Notes under the pieces: model-generated | The model's input: only the letters and a program-made list of their open reading frames with translations | Database searches by the model: none | What the model was told of the DNA's origin: nothing | Position numbers and translations under genes: made by a program | Part shown: positions 33,442-43,562 of the stretch, one piece after another | Layout of the letters: every line of letters begins with the position of its first letter | Numbering within the stretch: position 1 is the stretch's first letter | From: Chaetoceros tenuissimus | Lineage: Eukaryota > Bacillariophyta > Thalassiosirophyceae > Chaetocerotales > Chaetocerotaceae | Direction: 5' to 3' | Length of the DNA: 64,000 bases | NCBI GenBank assembly: GCA_021927905.1 | Contig: BLLK01000058.1 | Location: 806,001 to 870,000, forward strand

Positions 33442-34428
33442 ATGATTGTTTCTAAAGATGTCGTGAGTGAAATGGCGAGATTCATTTCGTCAAAGGATTG
33501 TCAATCCATCATCTTCCTAACTGGAGCTGGAGTTTCTGTGGCCTCTGGAATACCAGACTTTAGATCACCTGGTGGGATGTATGATACTTTAAAACCAGAA
33601 CTAATTACTGCTACGTCAATGCAAAGAAAGATGATGGAAACAGATCCTACGTCTGTTGTGTACAAGGATATGTTCTTACAGAATTCTTTTCCATATATGG
33701 AAGTACGCCGACCTTTTATTCTTGGTACCCAAAAACAGAAATGGAAAGCAACCATTGCCCATAGGTTCATGGAGCTATTACATGAGAAGACAGACAAATT
33801 GACAAGAGTATATACACAGAATATTGATGGATTAGATCATCAATGCAAAAAGATACCAAAGGAGAAGATAATAAACGTACATGGAACTTTATCAGAGGTA
33901 GCTTGCGAAAATTGTTCAGAAGAAATGGATTTTGATGAGTTTTGTGATAAAGTTAGTCATAATATCAAAGATATCTATGAAATAGATGAGAATGCACCAT
34001 CTGCATCGACGCCAATAGTATGTCCTTCTTGTGGAAAAGCAACAGTCAAACCGAAGACTGTTCTATTTGGTTCTTCACTTCCTTCAGAATTCTTTGATTG
34101 TTCAGATGAAGATGTTATGAACGCAGATTTATTGATTGTAGCGGGAACGAGCTTAGTGGTATTCCCGGCTAATAGCTTAGTCTACAGAGTTAATGATGAC
34201 TGCAAGAGATTCGTGGTGAATATGGACGCAGTGGGTCAAGAGCTGGGTTTGAACTTTTACGGAAATGATTATAGTACCATAAACGATAGAAGAGATTTCT
34301 TTGCCAAAGGACCATGTGAGGACATTTTCTTGGATTTGATCGATAAATTGGGTTGGATGGAAGATCTACAAAGAATGTCAAAACAATTACCACCTGCAAG
34401 CGCGTCATTACTAAGAGATGATGCATAA
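33442..34428 (+). CDS. Class I sirtuin (NAD-dependent protein deacylase)
   Basis: A 328-residue intronless frame. All sirtuin signatures are visible: the Rossmann/NAD loop GAGVSVASGIPDFRSPGG (about 28-45), TQNIDGLD (about 124), the catalytic VHGTL His (about 146), a zinc site with CENCSE and CPSCGK pairs, LFGSSLPSEFF and the VAGTSLVVFPA strand. The LRDDA C-terminus is short. The 'GVSVASGIPDFRSPG..Y' form and the VKP..VLFGS sequence place it with the SIRT1/2/3 (class I) group. It removes acyl groups from lysines at the expense of NAD+. No targeting signal is seen, so nucleus or cytosol is likely. Confidence 0.93.
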   Translation: MIVSKDVVSEMARFISSKDCQSIIFLTGAGVSVASGIPDFRSPGGMYDTLKPELITATSMQRKMMETDPTSVVYKDMFLQNSFPYMEVRRPFILGTQKQKWKATIAHRFMELLHEKTDKLTRVYTQNIDGLDHQCKKIPKEKIINVHGTLSEVACENCSEEMDFDEFCDKVSHNIKDIYEIDENAPSASTPIVCPSCGKATVKPKTVLFGSSLPSEFFDCSDEDVMNADLLIVAGTSLVVFPANSLVYRVNDDCKRFVVNMDAVGQELGLNFYGNDYSTINDRRDFFAKGPCEDIFLDLIDKLGWMEDLQRMSKQLPPASASLLRDDA

Positions 34429-34464
34429 TTCTATCAATTTTATAAAGATCTTTGAATGTATCGT

Positions 34465-35196
34465 CTACATGGAATTCCCAATGATGCCATTAAGTTTCGT
34501 CACTAATTCATATACTTCCTTATCTTCTTGCATGGCTTTCTCCAATTCTGCTTGTCCTCCTGTCATCATGGTTTTCATTACTTCTTGCATCTTTGGATTC
34601 GTCATTAGCTCCATGAGTTCAGGATTCGCCATTAATTGCTTCAACATATCAGGAGGCATACCTCCAGGTAAAGTTCCATCACCAGCTGTCGTCGAGCTTA
34701 GAACCTCGTCGTCGAGCTCAACCTTATCCTTGCCCTCCTACGAATTTTCATATCGCGAAATGAATATGTGAGTGTTCTAAATCTTGAGGATTGAAATTTC
34801 ATGAAAAATTCTTACCATTTGTTTATTGAACTGATCAAGAATAGATGGGTCGGCAGTTCCTCTTTCAAGAATTGATATTGTTAGTTTTCATTGTGCGATG
34901 ATTGGAAATTGATAATTTTCAACTCACTTTGCTCTAGCCTCGCGTAACTTTTGCGCAAGAGATTCTTTATCAAAGCAATCCGAATAATCAATTCCTCGAA
35001 GATCGAGCTCTGACTTAATCTCAGAGACGCGCATAGTACCAGGCTCCTCTTCTTCGGCCTCTACATCAATTACGTCCGATGATTCAGCAAAAATTCTTGT
35101 GTTCAACTTTACTGCTCTGTTCTTCATGTAAAAAGGATTGGCATTGAAAGCCTGTGAAAGAACACCCAAAGAAGCGAGAAAAAACACAGTCTTCAT
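34465..35196 (-). CDS. Plastid-targeted SAP-like plus STI1-domain protein (three exons)
   Basis: Exons 35196-34928, 34861-34816 and 34737-34465; introns of 66 and 78 bp. Together they give 195 residues. Residues 1-17 are a signal peptide ending in SQAF-NANPF, a good diatom plastid motif. After an acidic stretch, MRVSEIKSELDLRGIDYSDC and the following KESLAQKLREA form a SAP/ARMET-C-like helix pair. Exon 3 carries MPPDMLKQLMANPELMELMT and the following NPKMQEVM..LEKAMQEDKEVY, an STI1/Hop-type chaperone-binding repeat as also found at the end of Tic40. I infer a plastid co-chaperone or import factor. It converges with the sirtuin gene, 36 bp apart. Confidence 0.72.
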
Positions 35197-35381
35197 GTTA
35201 TAGTTAAAGAGTTGTGTATATGAAATGGCATACAAAAAGGTTAAAGTTTCAACAGAAGTTAGTAAGAAATAATCTATTGAATTCTACAAAAGGGAGGGAG
35301 GAGAAGGTCCTGTCGTTATCGTCTCTACTTCGTACGTCATTACTTTCCCTATCAACTTGGGATTCAGTCCCAACTTTGTCC

Positions 35382-37271
35382 TTAACCTTTTTCCAAAAAT
35401 TGTTCCTTCATCTTTTTCAGTTCTTGCAATATTTGAGCAGCACTGTAACGCTTGTCAGGATCGTACTCATAAGCTTTCAATATTACATCTGCAAACATGG
35501 CGTCAAGAGTCCCAGGAACTCGGAATTTATCGTCAATTGGTGGCTTATTTCCTTTCATTATGTTTTTGCGGACGTCATTTTTAAGCACGTCCTTGTCTTT
35601 TCCTTCTGACCAAGGTCTTTGACTTGTTAATATTCCAAATAGAACGTTTGCTGTGCTAAATACATCAGCTTTGGTGTCTATCCTAGTCAGTTCATATTCC
35701 TCTGGGGATCTATTTCCACCTGGAGCACTTGGAATCCTGATCTTGCAGGTGGAATTATCCTTCTCGTAAACAGGTAATAAGCGGCACCTATTAAAGTCAT
35801 TTACTTTCACTCCGTCTGTAGGATGTATTAAAAATTGTCTTGATTGTAAGTCGGCGTGAACAATATTGTGCTCATGAAGGTCATGAATCCCTTGAACTAA
35901 ATCAATTGCCAGTTCTATCTTGGCAATATTGTTACTATCATATGTGGCCGTATCATCCTTGCCTCGAATGTCAAATCTATCTGGATAGCTATATTTACTT
36001 CGACCAGGATCATACAAAAACTCATCAACAGTGGCACCGACAAATTCTGTCAAAACTGTATTTCCACAGAAGCCATAAATATCAACGACATGCCGACTAT
36101 AAGTCAAAACTTCCATCACAAGCGCATCTCGTCGATGGCGATCAAAGTTGCGAGGAGTTATACCATGTTCTTGACGCATGACTTTTAGAACAGCATCTTC
36201 ATCTCGTAGAGATGGTTGTACCTTCCAAACTTGCCTCCATAGTCCACCCCCTACATAGCCTACATCTGGAAGATCTTTCCAAGACATGTCGAAATTTGTC
36301 ATGTTTGCCATCTTACTCTTATCACCATGGAACAAATCACGCATTGTAGTAAATTTTTTCCTCCTCAATTGCGTCAATATTATTTGTCTCAGGTCAATAT
36401 CATGAATTGCATTACAATTTTGAAAGTTACCATTTTGCCACTTTTCTCTCACACATCCTTGAGGTAATCTATCTTGTGCACTGGAGTACCCATCTTGTGA
36501 TTCCTTTTCTGCCTTTTTAAAATTTTTTCCTTGTACATTCTTCATAAAATTCGAAGCTGCTGAACCAAGTGCTTGAAATGCATTCTGTTCCCGACGTTTC
36601 CGGATATGTTCAAGTTTCTTTTGTAAATCTTTTGTACTTTGTGATTTACCTGACTGCATTGATTGATTATGTGCATCGGAAGCGAAATGAAATTGAACAT
36701 ATAGCCAAGTTATTATAGAAAAGACTAAAAGTATGGATGTCTTTTTTGACAAGATAGATTTTACTCCTTTCATGTATAGTGCGCCTATGGAATCTACAGA
36801 GTAATCAGTTTCCTCTCTTCCATCAGATGACTTTCTTTTCGATTGATAAGCTCTTGTCCTTCTATGACGACGTGGTGATTTTGATGTAGCATCTTTCTGT
36901 GATTGATTTGACTCCCATGATATGGTAGATCTTTTTCTATTACGCATTGTATACTGTGGAAGACCTGAATCATTGCTAGTGGTACGTTTCTCATATCGTC
37001 TAGTACCATTACTTCCTCTTTCTCCATGGCTATATACTGAAGAATTAAGACTATGGCTTGTGCCACGGTTTGAATAGAGGTCACCACCATCTTCTTTCGA
37101 GGAAAAGGAATAAGATGACTCTTCATCATTGCTGATGGAACTACTACTGCTACTACTGCTCGATGAGGAATCGTCGTTTTCAGATGACGAAGAGCTACTC
37201 TTTCTGCTGTCATTGGAAAAATTTTCAGTCCATGATGCAGAGGTACCTATGCCACTAGGTGACTGATTCAT
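35382..37271 (-). CDS. Membrane-anchored divergent protein kinase (probable pseudokinase)
   Basis: A 629-residue intronless frame. Residues 1-170 are Ser-rich and basic, followed by one membrane segment at about 178-196 (TSILLVFSIITWLYVQF), making a type II membrane protein. The kinase-like domain (about 325-625) has GYVGGGLWRQVWKV (glycine loop), DAVLKVMRQEH (the ATP Lys), an HRD-loop counterpart HADLQSRQFL, and VNDFNR in place of DFG. The catalytic Asp of HxD is kept, but the loop Lys and Asn are replaced (Gln, Gln) and the DFG Gly is Asn. An SPEE replaces APE. The domain would lie in the ER/Golgi lumen or outside if the membrane helix orients as drawn. Activity is uncertain. Confidence 0.75.
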   Translation of the reverse strand: MNQSPSGIGTSASWTENFSNDSRKSSSSSSENDDSSSSSSSSSSSISNDEESSYSFSSKEDGGDLYSNRGTSHSLNSSVYSHGERGSNGTRRYEKRTTSNDSGLPQYTMRNRKRSTISWESNQSQKDATSKSPRRHRRTRAYQSKRKSSDGREETDYSVDSIGALYMKGVKSILSKKTSILLVFSIITWLYVQFHFASDAHNQSMQSGKSQSTKDLQKKLEHIRKRREQNAFQALGSAASNFMKNVQGKNFKKAEKESQDGYSSAQDRLPQGCVREKWQNGNFQNCNAIHDIDLRQIILTQLRRKKFTTMRDLFHGDKSKMANMTNFDMSWKDLPDVGYVGGGLWRQVWKVQPSLRDEDAVLKVMRQEHGITPRNFDRHRRDALVMEVLTYSRHVVDIYGFCGNTVLTEFVGATVDEFLYDPGRSKYSYPDRFDIRGKDDTATYDSNNIAKIELAIDLVQGIHDLHEHNIVHADLQSRQFLIHPTDGVKVNDFNRCRLLPVYEKDNSTCKIRIPSAPGGNRSPEEYELTRIDTKADVFSTANVLFGILTSQRPWSEGKDKDVLKNDVRKNIMKGNKPPIDDKFRVPGTLDAMFADVILKAYEYDPDKRYSAAQILQELKKMKEQFLEKG

Positions 37272-37649
37272 TTTGATGAGTTTATTCTATGAGTATGATA
37301 TGATGAGAGTAGAAAATATGTTTAAGTTTATATCTACGTCTGATGATTGAATTGGATGCATTTCGTAAAACTCAATTGCACCAACTGTACAACTTACTTG
37401 TACTTAGGTGTTGTAGATGAGAAGAATGGACTGGCGGCCGCCGCCGGGACGCCTAAATTTCAAATGTTGACACTAGCTAAAATAGATATTGTGGATCTTT
37501 TGTCTTGAGCACTGGAGACTGGAGATTGCAGATCTTTGAAGCTCTCTCTACCATCATCATCACCACATTCATCACACTGATCACACTGATCACAAAAACG
37601 CCGAGTGTTCATATAATTCAGTAATTGTAACAGCTTTGTTAGTAGTAAG

Positions 37650-38343
37650 ATGAGTTCTAACCCAGTAGTATTTTTTGATATTAGCATTGGTGGAAAGCCC
37701 ACTGGAAGGATTGAGATGGAGTTGAATGCAGATGTAGTTCCAAAGACTGCTGAAAATTTTAGATGCTTGTGTACTGGAGAGAAAGGTAAGTTCAAAGCTA
37801 CCATCATTGCTTCAACAAGTATGAAATGACACACTGCTAACGATCCATAATACCTCCAGGAATTGGACGCAGTGGAAAGCTACTCCACTTTAAAGGATGC
37901 AGTTTCCATCGCATCATACCAGGATTTATGTGTCAAGGCGGTGACTTTACCAGACATAACGGAACAGGTAAGATCATTCATTGGTAACTACAAAATACAT
38001 CTTCTCTTGTTGGGCATGACTCTAACCTATCGTATTCTATTGGATATCATTTAACATGTGCGTAGGTGGAGAATCAATCTATGGCTCAAAATTTGACGAT
38101 GAAAATTTTCAACTAAAACATACAGGAGCGGGAATCCTATCCATGGCAAACAGTGGACCAAATACAAATGGGTCACAGTTCTTTTTGTGTACTGCTGAAA
38201 CTTCATGGTTGGATAACAAACACGTTGTCTTTGGAAAGGTTGTTTCTGGTATGGATGTTGTTAGTGCTATTGAACAAGTCGGTTCAGACAGTGGTAGAAC
38301 AAGAGTTCCTGTAACAATTGCAGATAGTGGTCAGTTGAGATAG
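37650..38343 (+). CDS. Cyclophilin-type peptidyl-prolyl isomerase (three exons)
   Basis: Exons 37650-37785, 37860-37967 and 38066-38343, all with GT..AG introns. They join in frame to 173 residues, the usual size of a single-domain cyclophilin A. The conserved core is complete: [33 protein letters not shown] (with the catalytic Arg), [15 protein letters not shown] and [14 protein letters not shown]. The Trp in TSWLD is the cyclosporin-binding residue. No targeting sequence precedes it, so it is probably cytosolic or nuclear. It catalyses cis-trans isomerisation of prolyl bonds during folding. A shorter frame beginning at 38056 is only the third exon read into the intron. Confidence 0.95.
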
Positions 38344-38766
38344 ATGTAAGGGGCTTTTGTGGGGAGATGAGTATTAACACCTATACTCGAAACTATGTAT
38401 GACTTACATAGAAATGATGGAGCCTAGCTAAACTCATTTTGTCAGCGTTTTATGAATTTCATATACGAATTAAATATGTATAACGTTCATTTGTAGGCAT
38501 ATCAATATGAGCATATCAAATGCAGATTTGAATGAGACACCTATTGTTGCAAACTTGTTTAGTTCGTTAGTTTTTTGAATGATTTCGTTTTGACTAGTCT
38601 ACTAAAAAAGTCTCGAGAAATGAGATATATGTCAGAAAGGTAAGATAAAGACAGTACCAAATAGTAACTCACTTAATAAATGCTCTTTCATCACAAAACA
38701 GAAAGCATGAAATGCATGCTTGCGTTGCAAAAATATGGATTGTGTTTGAAGTTGCCAAAAATGAAA

Positions 38767-38812
38767 ATCCTTCACAGGGATTGAACCCTGATGGTCAAAG
38801 TCAAATCATCGT
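38767..38812 (-). other. tRNA-like remnant (3' half)
   Basis: On the minus strand a perfect 5-bp T-arm-like hairpin (CAGGG-TTCAAT-CCCTG, 38775-38790) follows a TTTGACTTTGACC sequence that resembles a tRNA-Gln(UUG) anticodon loop. The T loop is one base short, and no D arm or matching acceptor strand is seen. Probably a decayed or chance tRNA-like piece, 95 bp from the real tRNA-Ser. Confidence 0.25.
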
Positions 38813-38906
38813 ATCACGACAAATATAAGCTCGATTCGGCTCGTTATTGGCGCAATCAAAAGAGGAGATCAAATAGAACAATGTCTGTTTTAGGCAAAAG
38901 AATAAT

Positions 38907-38988
38907 CGACACCGACAAGATTCGAACTTGCGCAGGCGGAGCCTAGTGGATTTCAAGTCCACCTCCTTAACCACTCGGACACGGTGTC
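38907..38988 (-). tRNA. tRNA-Ser(UGA)
   Basis: 82 nt on the minus strand. The acceptor arms GACACCG and CGGTGTC pair perfectly (38982-38988 with 38908-38914). The D region has the A box TGTCCGAGTGG; the anticodon arm GTGGA-CTTGAAA-TCCAC shows anticodon TGA. A long variable arm of class II type follows (GGCTCCGCCTGC), and the T arm contains the B box GTTCGAATC. A TTTT run lies downstream as a Pol III stop. No intron. Confidence 0.95.
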
Positions 38989-39324
38989 AATTAAGATTCT
39001 CTGTCGCCAAAATAACTTATGAGTTCCTATTGCATCCTGAGACAATCTTTTTATACCTTTTCCACATTTGAGAGATTTAAAGAGAAAACAACATTGAAAT
39101 TATTCTACATTCTAATTCCATTTGAAACAATAAGGCATGTAGGTACAATAAGTACTTTTCTCGTTTCAGAAGAATCATCCGGATGTGGCGGGTAATATGC
39201 GGTTAACTGTAAGATTTATTTGGCCGTTGGTGGTCTCAACATAACATCACACAAGGTTCATTTTTGAACTCTTTTTCTACATAAACACATACGAGTATTC
39301 ATCTCTTCCCATTTTCCAATCAAA
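38989..39324. other. Intergenic region, no gene seen
   Basis: About 336 bp upstream of the secreted protein gene, transcribed away from the tRNA. No further RNA gene or reading frame is recognised. The stretch before it, 38344-38766, is also free of genes. Confidence 0.35.
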
Positions 39325-41520
39325 ATGAAACTAAAGCAGTTTGCAGTACTACTACCTATTCTTCACCTGTGTACACTCTCTACAGCTACGGCTGTGGATG
39401 ACACGTCTGAGCAAGAGTCCCGCTCTGTTGCTCACTTCATCAGGGCTCCTTCCATCCATGAATCATCAATCCGTAACCTTGTGCAGCGTAAAACATCAAA
39501 TGAGATGTGTCTTGCAAGAGCTGAAGTTGATTGCATCATTCTCGAAACCAAGGAACCATGCACCAACGTGATTGTAGATTACGGGTCTTGTGGTCTCATG
39601 GACTCAGTATTCACTTACAAGTATTGCAATGAGATGGACACTTATTCCATCAACATCAAAGCTGGTGCGACTGAAGCCAAGCTGAATCTTTCCTACAAGA
39701 GCGAAATTGGGGAACTGGATGTGACCAATCTTCCTCCAAATACATGCCGGGTCTTTGAGAAGACACATAAGCTTGATACATGTAAGAAATTCTTTGCTGC
39801 TTCTTTGAAATTTGAAGGATGGGTCAAAGATCATGAATTGGAAAATGGCTTTTACTGTTATGCATGGGCCTTTATCAAGCATAAGTTCCTCCATTTCTCA
39901 GCTTCCCCTTCTCTGAGACCTTCTACAGGCCAGTCAAATGCTCCAACCATGTCTTCATATCCATCCCTTTTTGGATCTTCTGTTCCAAGTTTGTCCAATG
40001 CGCCCTCTGTACAAGTGACCAAGGATTCTTCCAGCCCACCTTCCATTGCCCCAACTAAGATTGTGTCAACTTCTCCAAGTGCTGTAAAGAGTGTATCTCC
40101 TACCATGAAGCTTCCAACGGGAAGTCCGTCTATTCTACCTACCGAGACGCCAACTCACAATCCATCAGCACAGACCCTTCAACCTTCGTTGGTAGAGTCA
40201 GCTGTACCTGCGACATTCGTGCCTACTTTGGATCCTTCTCAGGATAATGATGTTCTTGTTACAATGAATATCCAATGTTTTGGTGAGCCTCAAGGGTTTC
40301 CAGGAATGTTTGTTCTACCGTGTGAGTTCCTCACATCTTTAGAGGATGAATCGGGCTGTAACAGAGAGCTCAAGTACATTGTCGCATTAACGAATGAATC
40401 TCGTGAAGCAGTAATTGTTGAAAGAATTCTTTTTGCTGCTAAAGGCATGATGCAAGAAACCGTTGCATCTTCTATTGACATTGCTCCCATGATTACAAGA
40501 AAGGTTGAAGTGATTGTCAATGTGGATCTTTGTGTAGATGGAGTACTTGTTTCATCTATTGCTGTTGGGGTGGGAAAAGAGTCCAATACGCCATTCTTTT
40601 CGGAATACAATATCCAAACTCCAAGTATTGAATTTCCTCCAAACCTTGAGCTACTTACTCCAGTACCTTGTTTTGTTCGAGGGGTTCCTTGCAAAAATTT
40701 CAAGGCTGATATTGATGATTGCGAGGTACCAGTACAGTTTGAATATCATCTATCAAATACTGGTACATCTTGTGTGACAATCTCTTGCGTCACCTCTACT
40801 TTCGATGAACGCATTCAAAATGTGTCGCTAGAAGGGATTGATAAAACATTCTGTTCCGGAGAGGTACTCGTACTCCAAGATTTCAGATCTATCAATATTT
40901 GCCAATATGGAGGAAAACATGGTCCCGTCGATGTCATTTTCAATACTCATTTCAAGCTAGAAGGGACTGTTCATTTTCCACTTTCCTTCAGAACAGCTGC
41001 TCCAACCACAACTGTAGGACCGTCCTCGTCTAGTCCTACTCCTACTACTGTGAAACCTACAGCTTTACTTTGTACCATTCGTCCTAGATTTGTATCTCTT
41101 GTATTTATTCCCCAAAGATGCGTGCAAAAAGAATCGTCAGCCATCACTAGAAAAATGACGGTGATGAAGAAGAAACGCTCTGAAAAGAGAAAAACTTCCG
41201 AGAAGAAGGGAGCAAAAGTCAGCCATAAAGATGAATCTCCAAAGGAAGAATCTTCTTGTCATGACCACTCTCCAGCAAAGCCAAATAAAGTTTCGCGTGT
41301 TGTTGTTGCCACCATTCCAGGAGGTGATGTATTATTTGATGATTTGATCCATGCTGGACAGACCCTGCCTCTTCTTTCTCCAAATTATACGGGATTCAGA
41401 GGACTCAGTCTTCATATCCACGATGTTCATGGAGAGCTCTATCAGGCTGTCAAAATTTTCTTTATTACAGAAGTATGTGTTGGACATTCTTTCGGAAGTA
41501 TTCTTGTAGAGTCTTTCTAG
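39325..41520 (+). CDS. Secreted Pro/Ser-rich multidomain surface protein
   Basis: A 731-residue frame with a signal peptide (residues 1-23, ending TATA). A first Cys-rich globular module (about 55-190) includes CLARAEVDCIILETKEPC and a Cys-Trp end (NGFYCYAWAFIK). A Pro/Ser/Thr linker (about 195-305) is built of imperfect 'PS..P(S/T)' repeats (SLRPSTGQSNAPT). A second, DUF7467-like module follows (about 310-560), with beta-strand-rich sequence and paired Cys (LPCEFLTSLEDESGC and VPCFVRGVPC). After another P/T-rich linker comes a Lys-rich patch (KMTVMKKKRSEKRK). Such architecture occurs in diatom secreted and cell-wall-associated proteins. No membrane anchor is seen; it is presumably extracellular or frustule-associated. 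Confidence 0.7.
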   Translation: MKLKQFAVLLPILHLCTLSTATAVDDTSEQESRSVAHFIRAPSIHESSIRNLVQRKTSNEMCLARAEVDCIILETKEPCTNVIVDYGSCGLMDSVFTYKYCNEMDTYSINIKAGATEAKLNLSYKSEIGELDVTNLPPNTCRVFEKTHKLDTCKKFFAASLKFEGWVKDHELENGFYCYAWAFIKHKFLHFSASPSLRPSTGQSNAPTMSSYPSLFGSSVPSLSNAPSVQVTKDSSSPPSIAPTKIVSTSPSAVKSVSPTMKLPTGSPSILPTETPTHNPSAQTLQPSLVESAVPATFVPTLDPSQDNDVLVTMNIQCFGEPQGFPGMFVLPCEFLTSLEDESGCNRELKYIVALTNESREAVIVERILFAAKGMMQETVASSIDIAPMITRKVEVIVNVDLCVDGVLVSSIAVGVGKESNTPFFSEYNIQTPSIEFPPNLELLTPVPCFVRGVPCKNFKADIDDCEVPVQFEYHLSNTGTSCVTISCVTSTFDERIQNVSLEGIDKTFCSGEVLVLQDFRSINICQYGGKHGPVDVIFNTHFKLEGTVHFPLSFRTAAPTTTVGPSSSSPTPTTVKPTALLCTIRPRFVSLVFIPQRCVQKESSAITRKMTVMKKKRSEKRKTSEKKGAKVSHKDESPKEESSCHDHSPAKPNKVSRVVVATIPGGDVLFDDLIHAGQTLPLLSPNYTGFRGLSLHIHDVHGELYQAVKIFFITEVCVGHSFGSILVESF

Positions 41521-41762
41521 AATAGCCATGTTCTTCATGCAGTGAGAAGACAAACACTTTGAAATATTTGTGTTTATATTGTTTTCTCTACCGGAAAAAT
41601 ATGGGAGTGATAGCTTTGTGTATCTCCCTTCGAATATCATTGTTACGAACAGAGGGCTTGTTTGTGTTACCCTCCATAAATTACTCAAAATTATTTCAAT
41701 TCGTAAATTTCCTAAAATTATTCCAACATTGAAAATGAACATGTATCTATTGATCCTAAAAC

Positions 41763-43187
41763 CTAGAACCAACCTTCAAAGGTTGGGTCTTGTGATCGCT
41801 TATACCACTTGAATGCATTCAGCATGGACGGAACAAAGACAAATGATAGTCCGAGATAGGGATTTGCTACAAATGGGAAATCTAACAGTAGTTCACCATA
41901 TTTGATAGCGTAACTTGCTACTGCACACCCTACAAAAAGTTTGACAAGAAAAGTGTAATCATTGTCTTGTGAAAGTGCATCACCCAAGTCTTCAAACCCA
42001 ACGAGCGAAGGACTCTCCTCTGTATTTTCTGCCTTTTTTTCGACAAGACTGTTCTCGTCAGCAAATTGATTCAAAAATGATAAATAGCCACTTCCTACCC
42101 ATCCATTTGAAACAGCGATTCTCCATGCTGCATAAGCTGCAGTAGTATTACCAATACATGTCAAAAGTGCTTGAAGCGAAACAAGGATTGGAATATGATT
42201 GTAAAATAAGTGATAAGTGCATGCGGTTATACCAGAAGAATGAAGAGGAATCAACCCCCATGTCAATCCTTTCCATTTTGGATTGTCTACAATGTCAGCC
42301 CATCTCCATGCGAATCCCATCGCAACAAGAAATTCAACGAGAGAAGAAATATGTATGATCCAACTGTTTGTAGTTGAAAAATACATGAGAATCACAATCA
42401 TCTCTTCAATAATGCAAATGATTTGCAAAAATACTTACCAAGCAACAGTCAATGAATTAGGTGGATCTGGATGCCCATAAGTAATCAAGTCAGCTGGTAA
42501 ATCCATAAAACCTCCAAGATATGGAGTATGTACTTCCGGACTCATCATGGCAGGTACCAATGCGGTCAAACCAGCTAGGAAAGTCAACACACCAACCAAT
42601 TGCACCATGGGAGTGTAGCTAGTTGCACTTATAGGCATGGTAGCTGTCGAATCTGCCAATTGTCGTTCCTTCCCAGCTAGGGCTTGTCGGAAAGCAACTA
42701 CAGTGACTAAATTCGTCATGGTCAATAAACTCTCTGCTGATCCATGTAACCAATCTGAATCTGCTAGACTGACTCCATACAGTACTTGAGCTGCAATAGC
42801 TGCTGGAATAGTTAGAAACACAAATAGAAGACATGTTGCAAAGCCAATCGTTACTCCTTTTGGTGTGTCATTTTCAGGAACATTTAGAAAATATATGAAT
42901 GCAAGATAGGGGAACAGTGAAAGACCAAAAAATGGTCCAGCAAGAGCTTCAGCTTCCGCTGGAGTCAAGTTGATATGAAGAGAAGGCAACTGCAGTGATG
43001 CATCACTAAGTATAGATGATGCTGATTCTATTGGTAGCATGTTTAGAGGTGATGATGATGTTCTTGTGGAAGCACCCTCATTCTTAATCGACCTAGTCAA
43101 GGAACTCTTTTGTGATGGCACTGTGAATCCCGAAACTTGCCCAGTCAATCCAAGAAGGAAAAAATATATGATGATAGGACTTCGCAT
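41763..43187 (-). CDS. Plastid membrane protein: DUF3593 fused to DUF2499 (Ycf49-like), two exons
   Basis: Exons 43187-42439 and 42363-41763, 75-bp intron (GTAAGT..AAACAG), 449 residues. Residues 1-21 form a signal peptide ending in SGF-TVPS, a diatom plastid motif. The exon 1 domain (about 80-160) reads LAGPFFGLSLFPYLAFIYFL, then GVSLADSDWLHGSAESLLTM, the DUF3593 pattern. The exon 2 domain begins CWIIHISSLVEFLVAMGFAW and continues GLIPLHSSGITACTYHLFYN, the DUF2499 or Ycf49 pattern, both known from cyanobacteria and plastid lineages. Several membrane segments per domain. The two families are separate small proteins in many cyanobacteria, as I recall. Function unknown; a thylakoid or envelope membrane role is an inference. 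Confidence 0.78.
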
Positions 43188-43562
43188 AATTGTAGGCCTC
43201 GGTCAACAAAGTTTGATACAAGTATCTATGATACAAGATGGGAAGATCACACCAATTAATGAGTCAAAGGAGATATTAGCACTGAAGCACTACGCACTAC
43301 CTCGTAGACTAGTACACCTCTGATGTAAAAGATACGGAAAAGAATTATAAAAATAATGAAGTCCGACACGGATTATTTATAATAATGAGGTAAACGTGCT
43401 AAATGAATCCTCTCATTTTTCTGCCTCATCATCCGACAACTCACTCAGTGGCGAAAAGATAGTACCATAGTGTTCAGTGTTCAGTGTTTAGTTCTGTTGC
43501 ATTTCACAGGTTTAGTCCATATCAATCTCCAATATCTCATCTACTCATACCTTAAACTGATC
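43188..43562. other. Divergent intergenic region, no gene seen
   Basis: About 375 bp between two divergent genes. A 10-bp GTTCAGTGTTCAGTGTTTAG near 43470-43490 is a short TTCAGTG tandem. The downstream gene frame is open from 43470, but without an ATG before 43563. Confidence 0.4.

Noticed and set aside
38056-38343. A separate 95-residue protein
   Set aside because: It is the third exon of cyclophilin read from inside the intron.
38767-38812. A functional tRNA-Gln
   Set aside because: Only a T-arm-like hairpin and anticodon-like loop are present; no D arm and no pairing acceptor strand, and the T loop has six bases.
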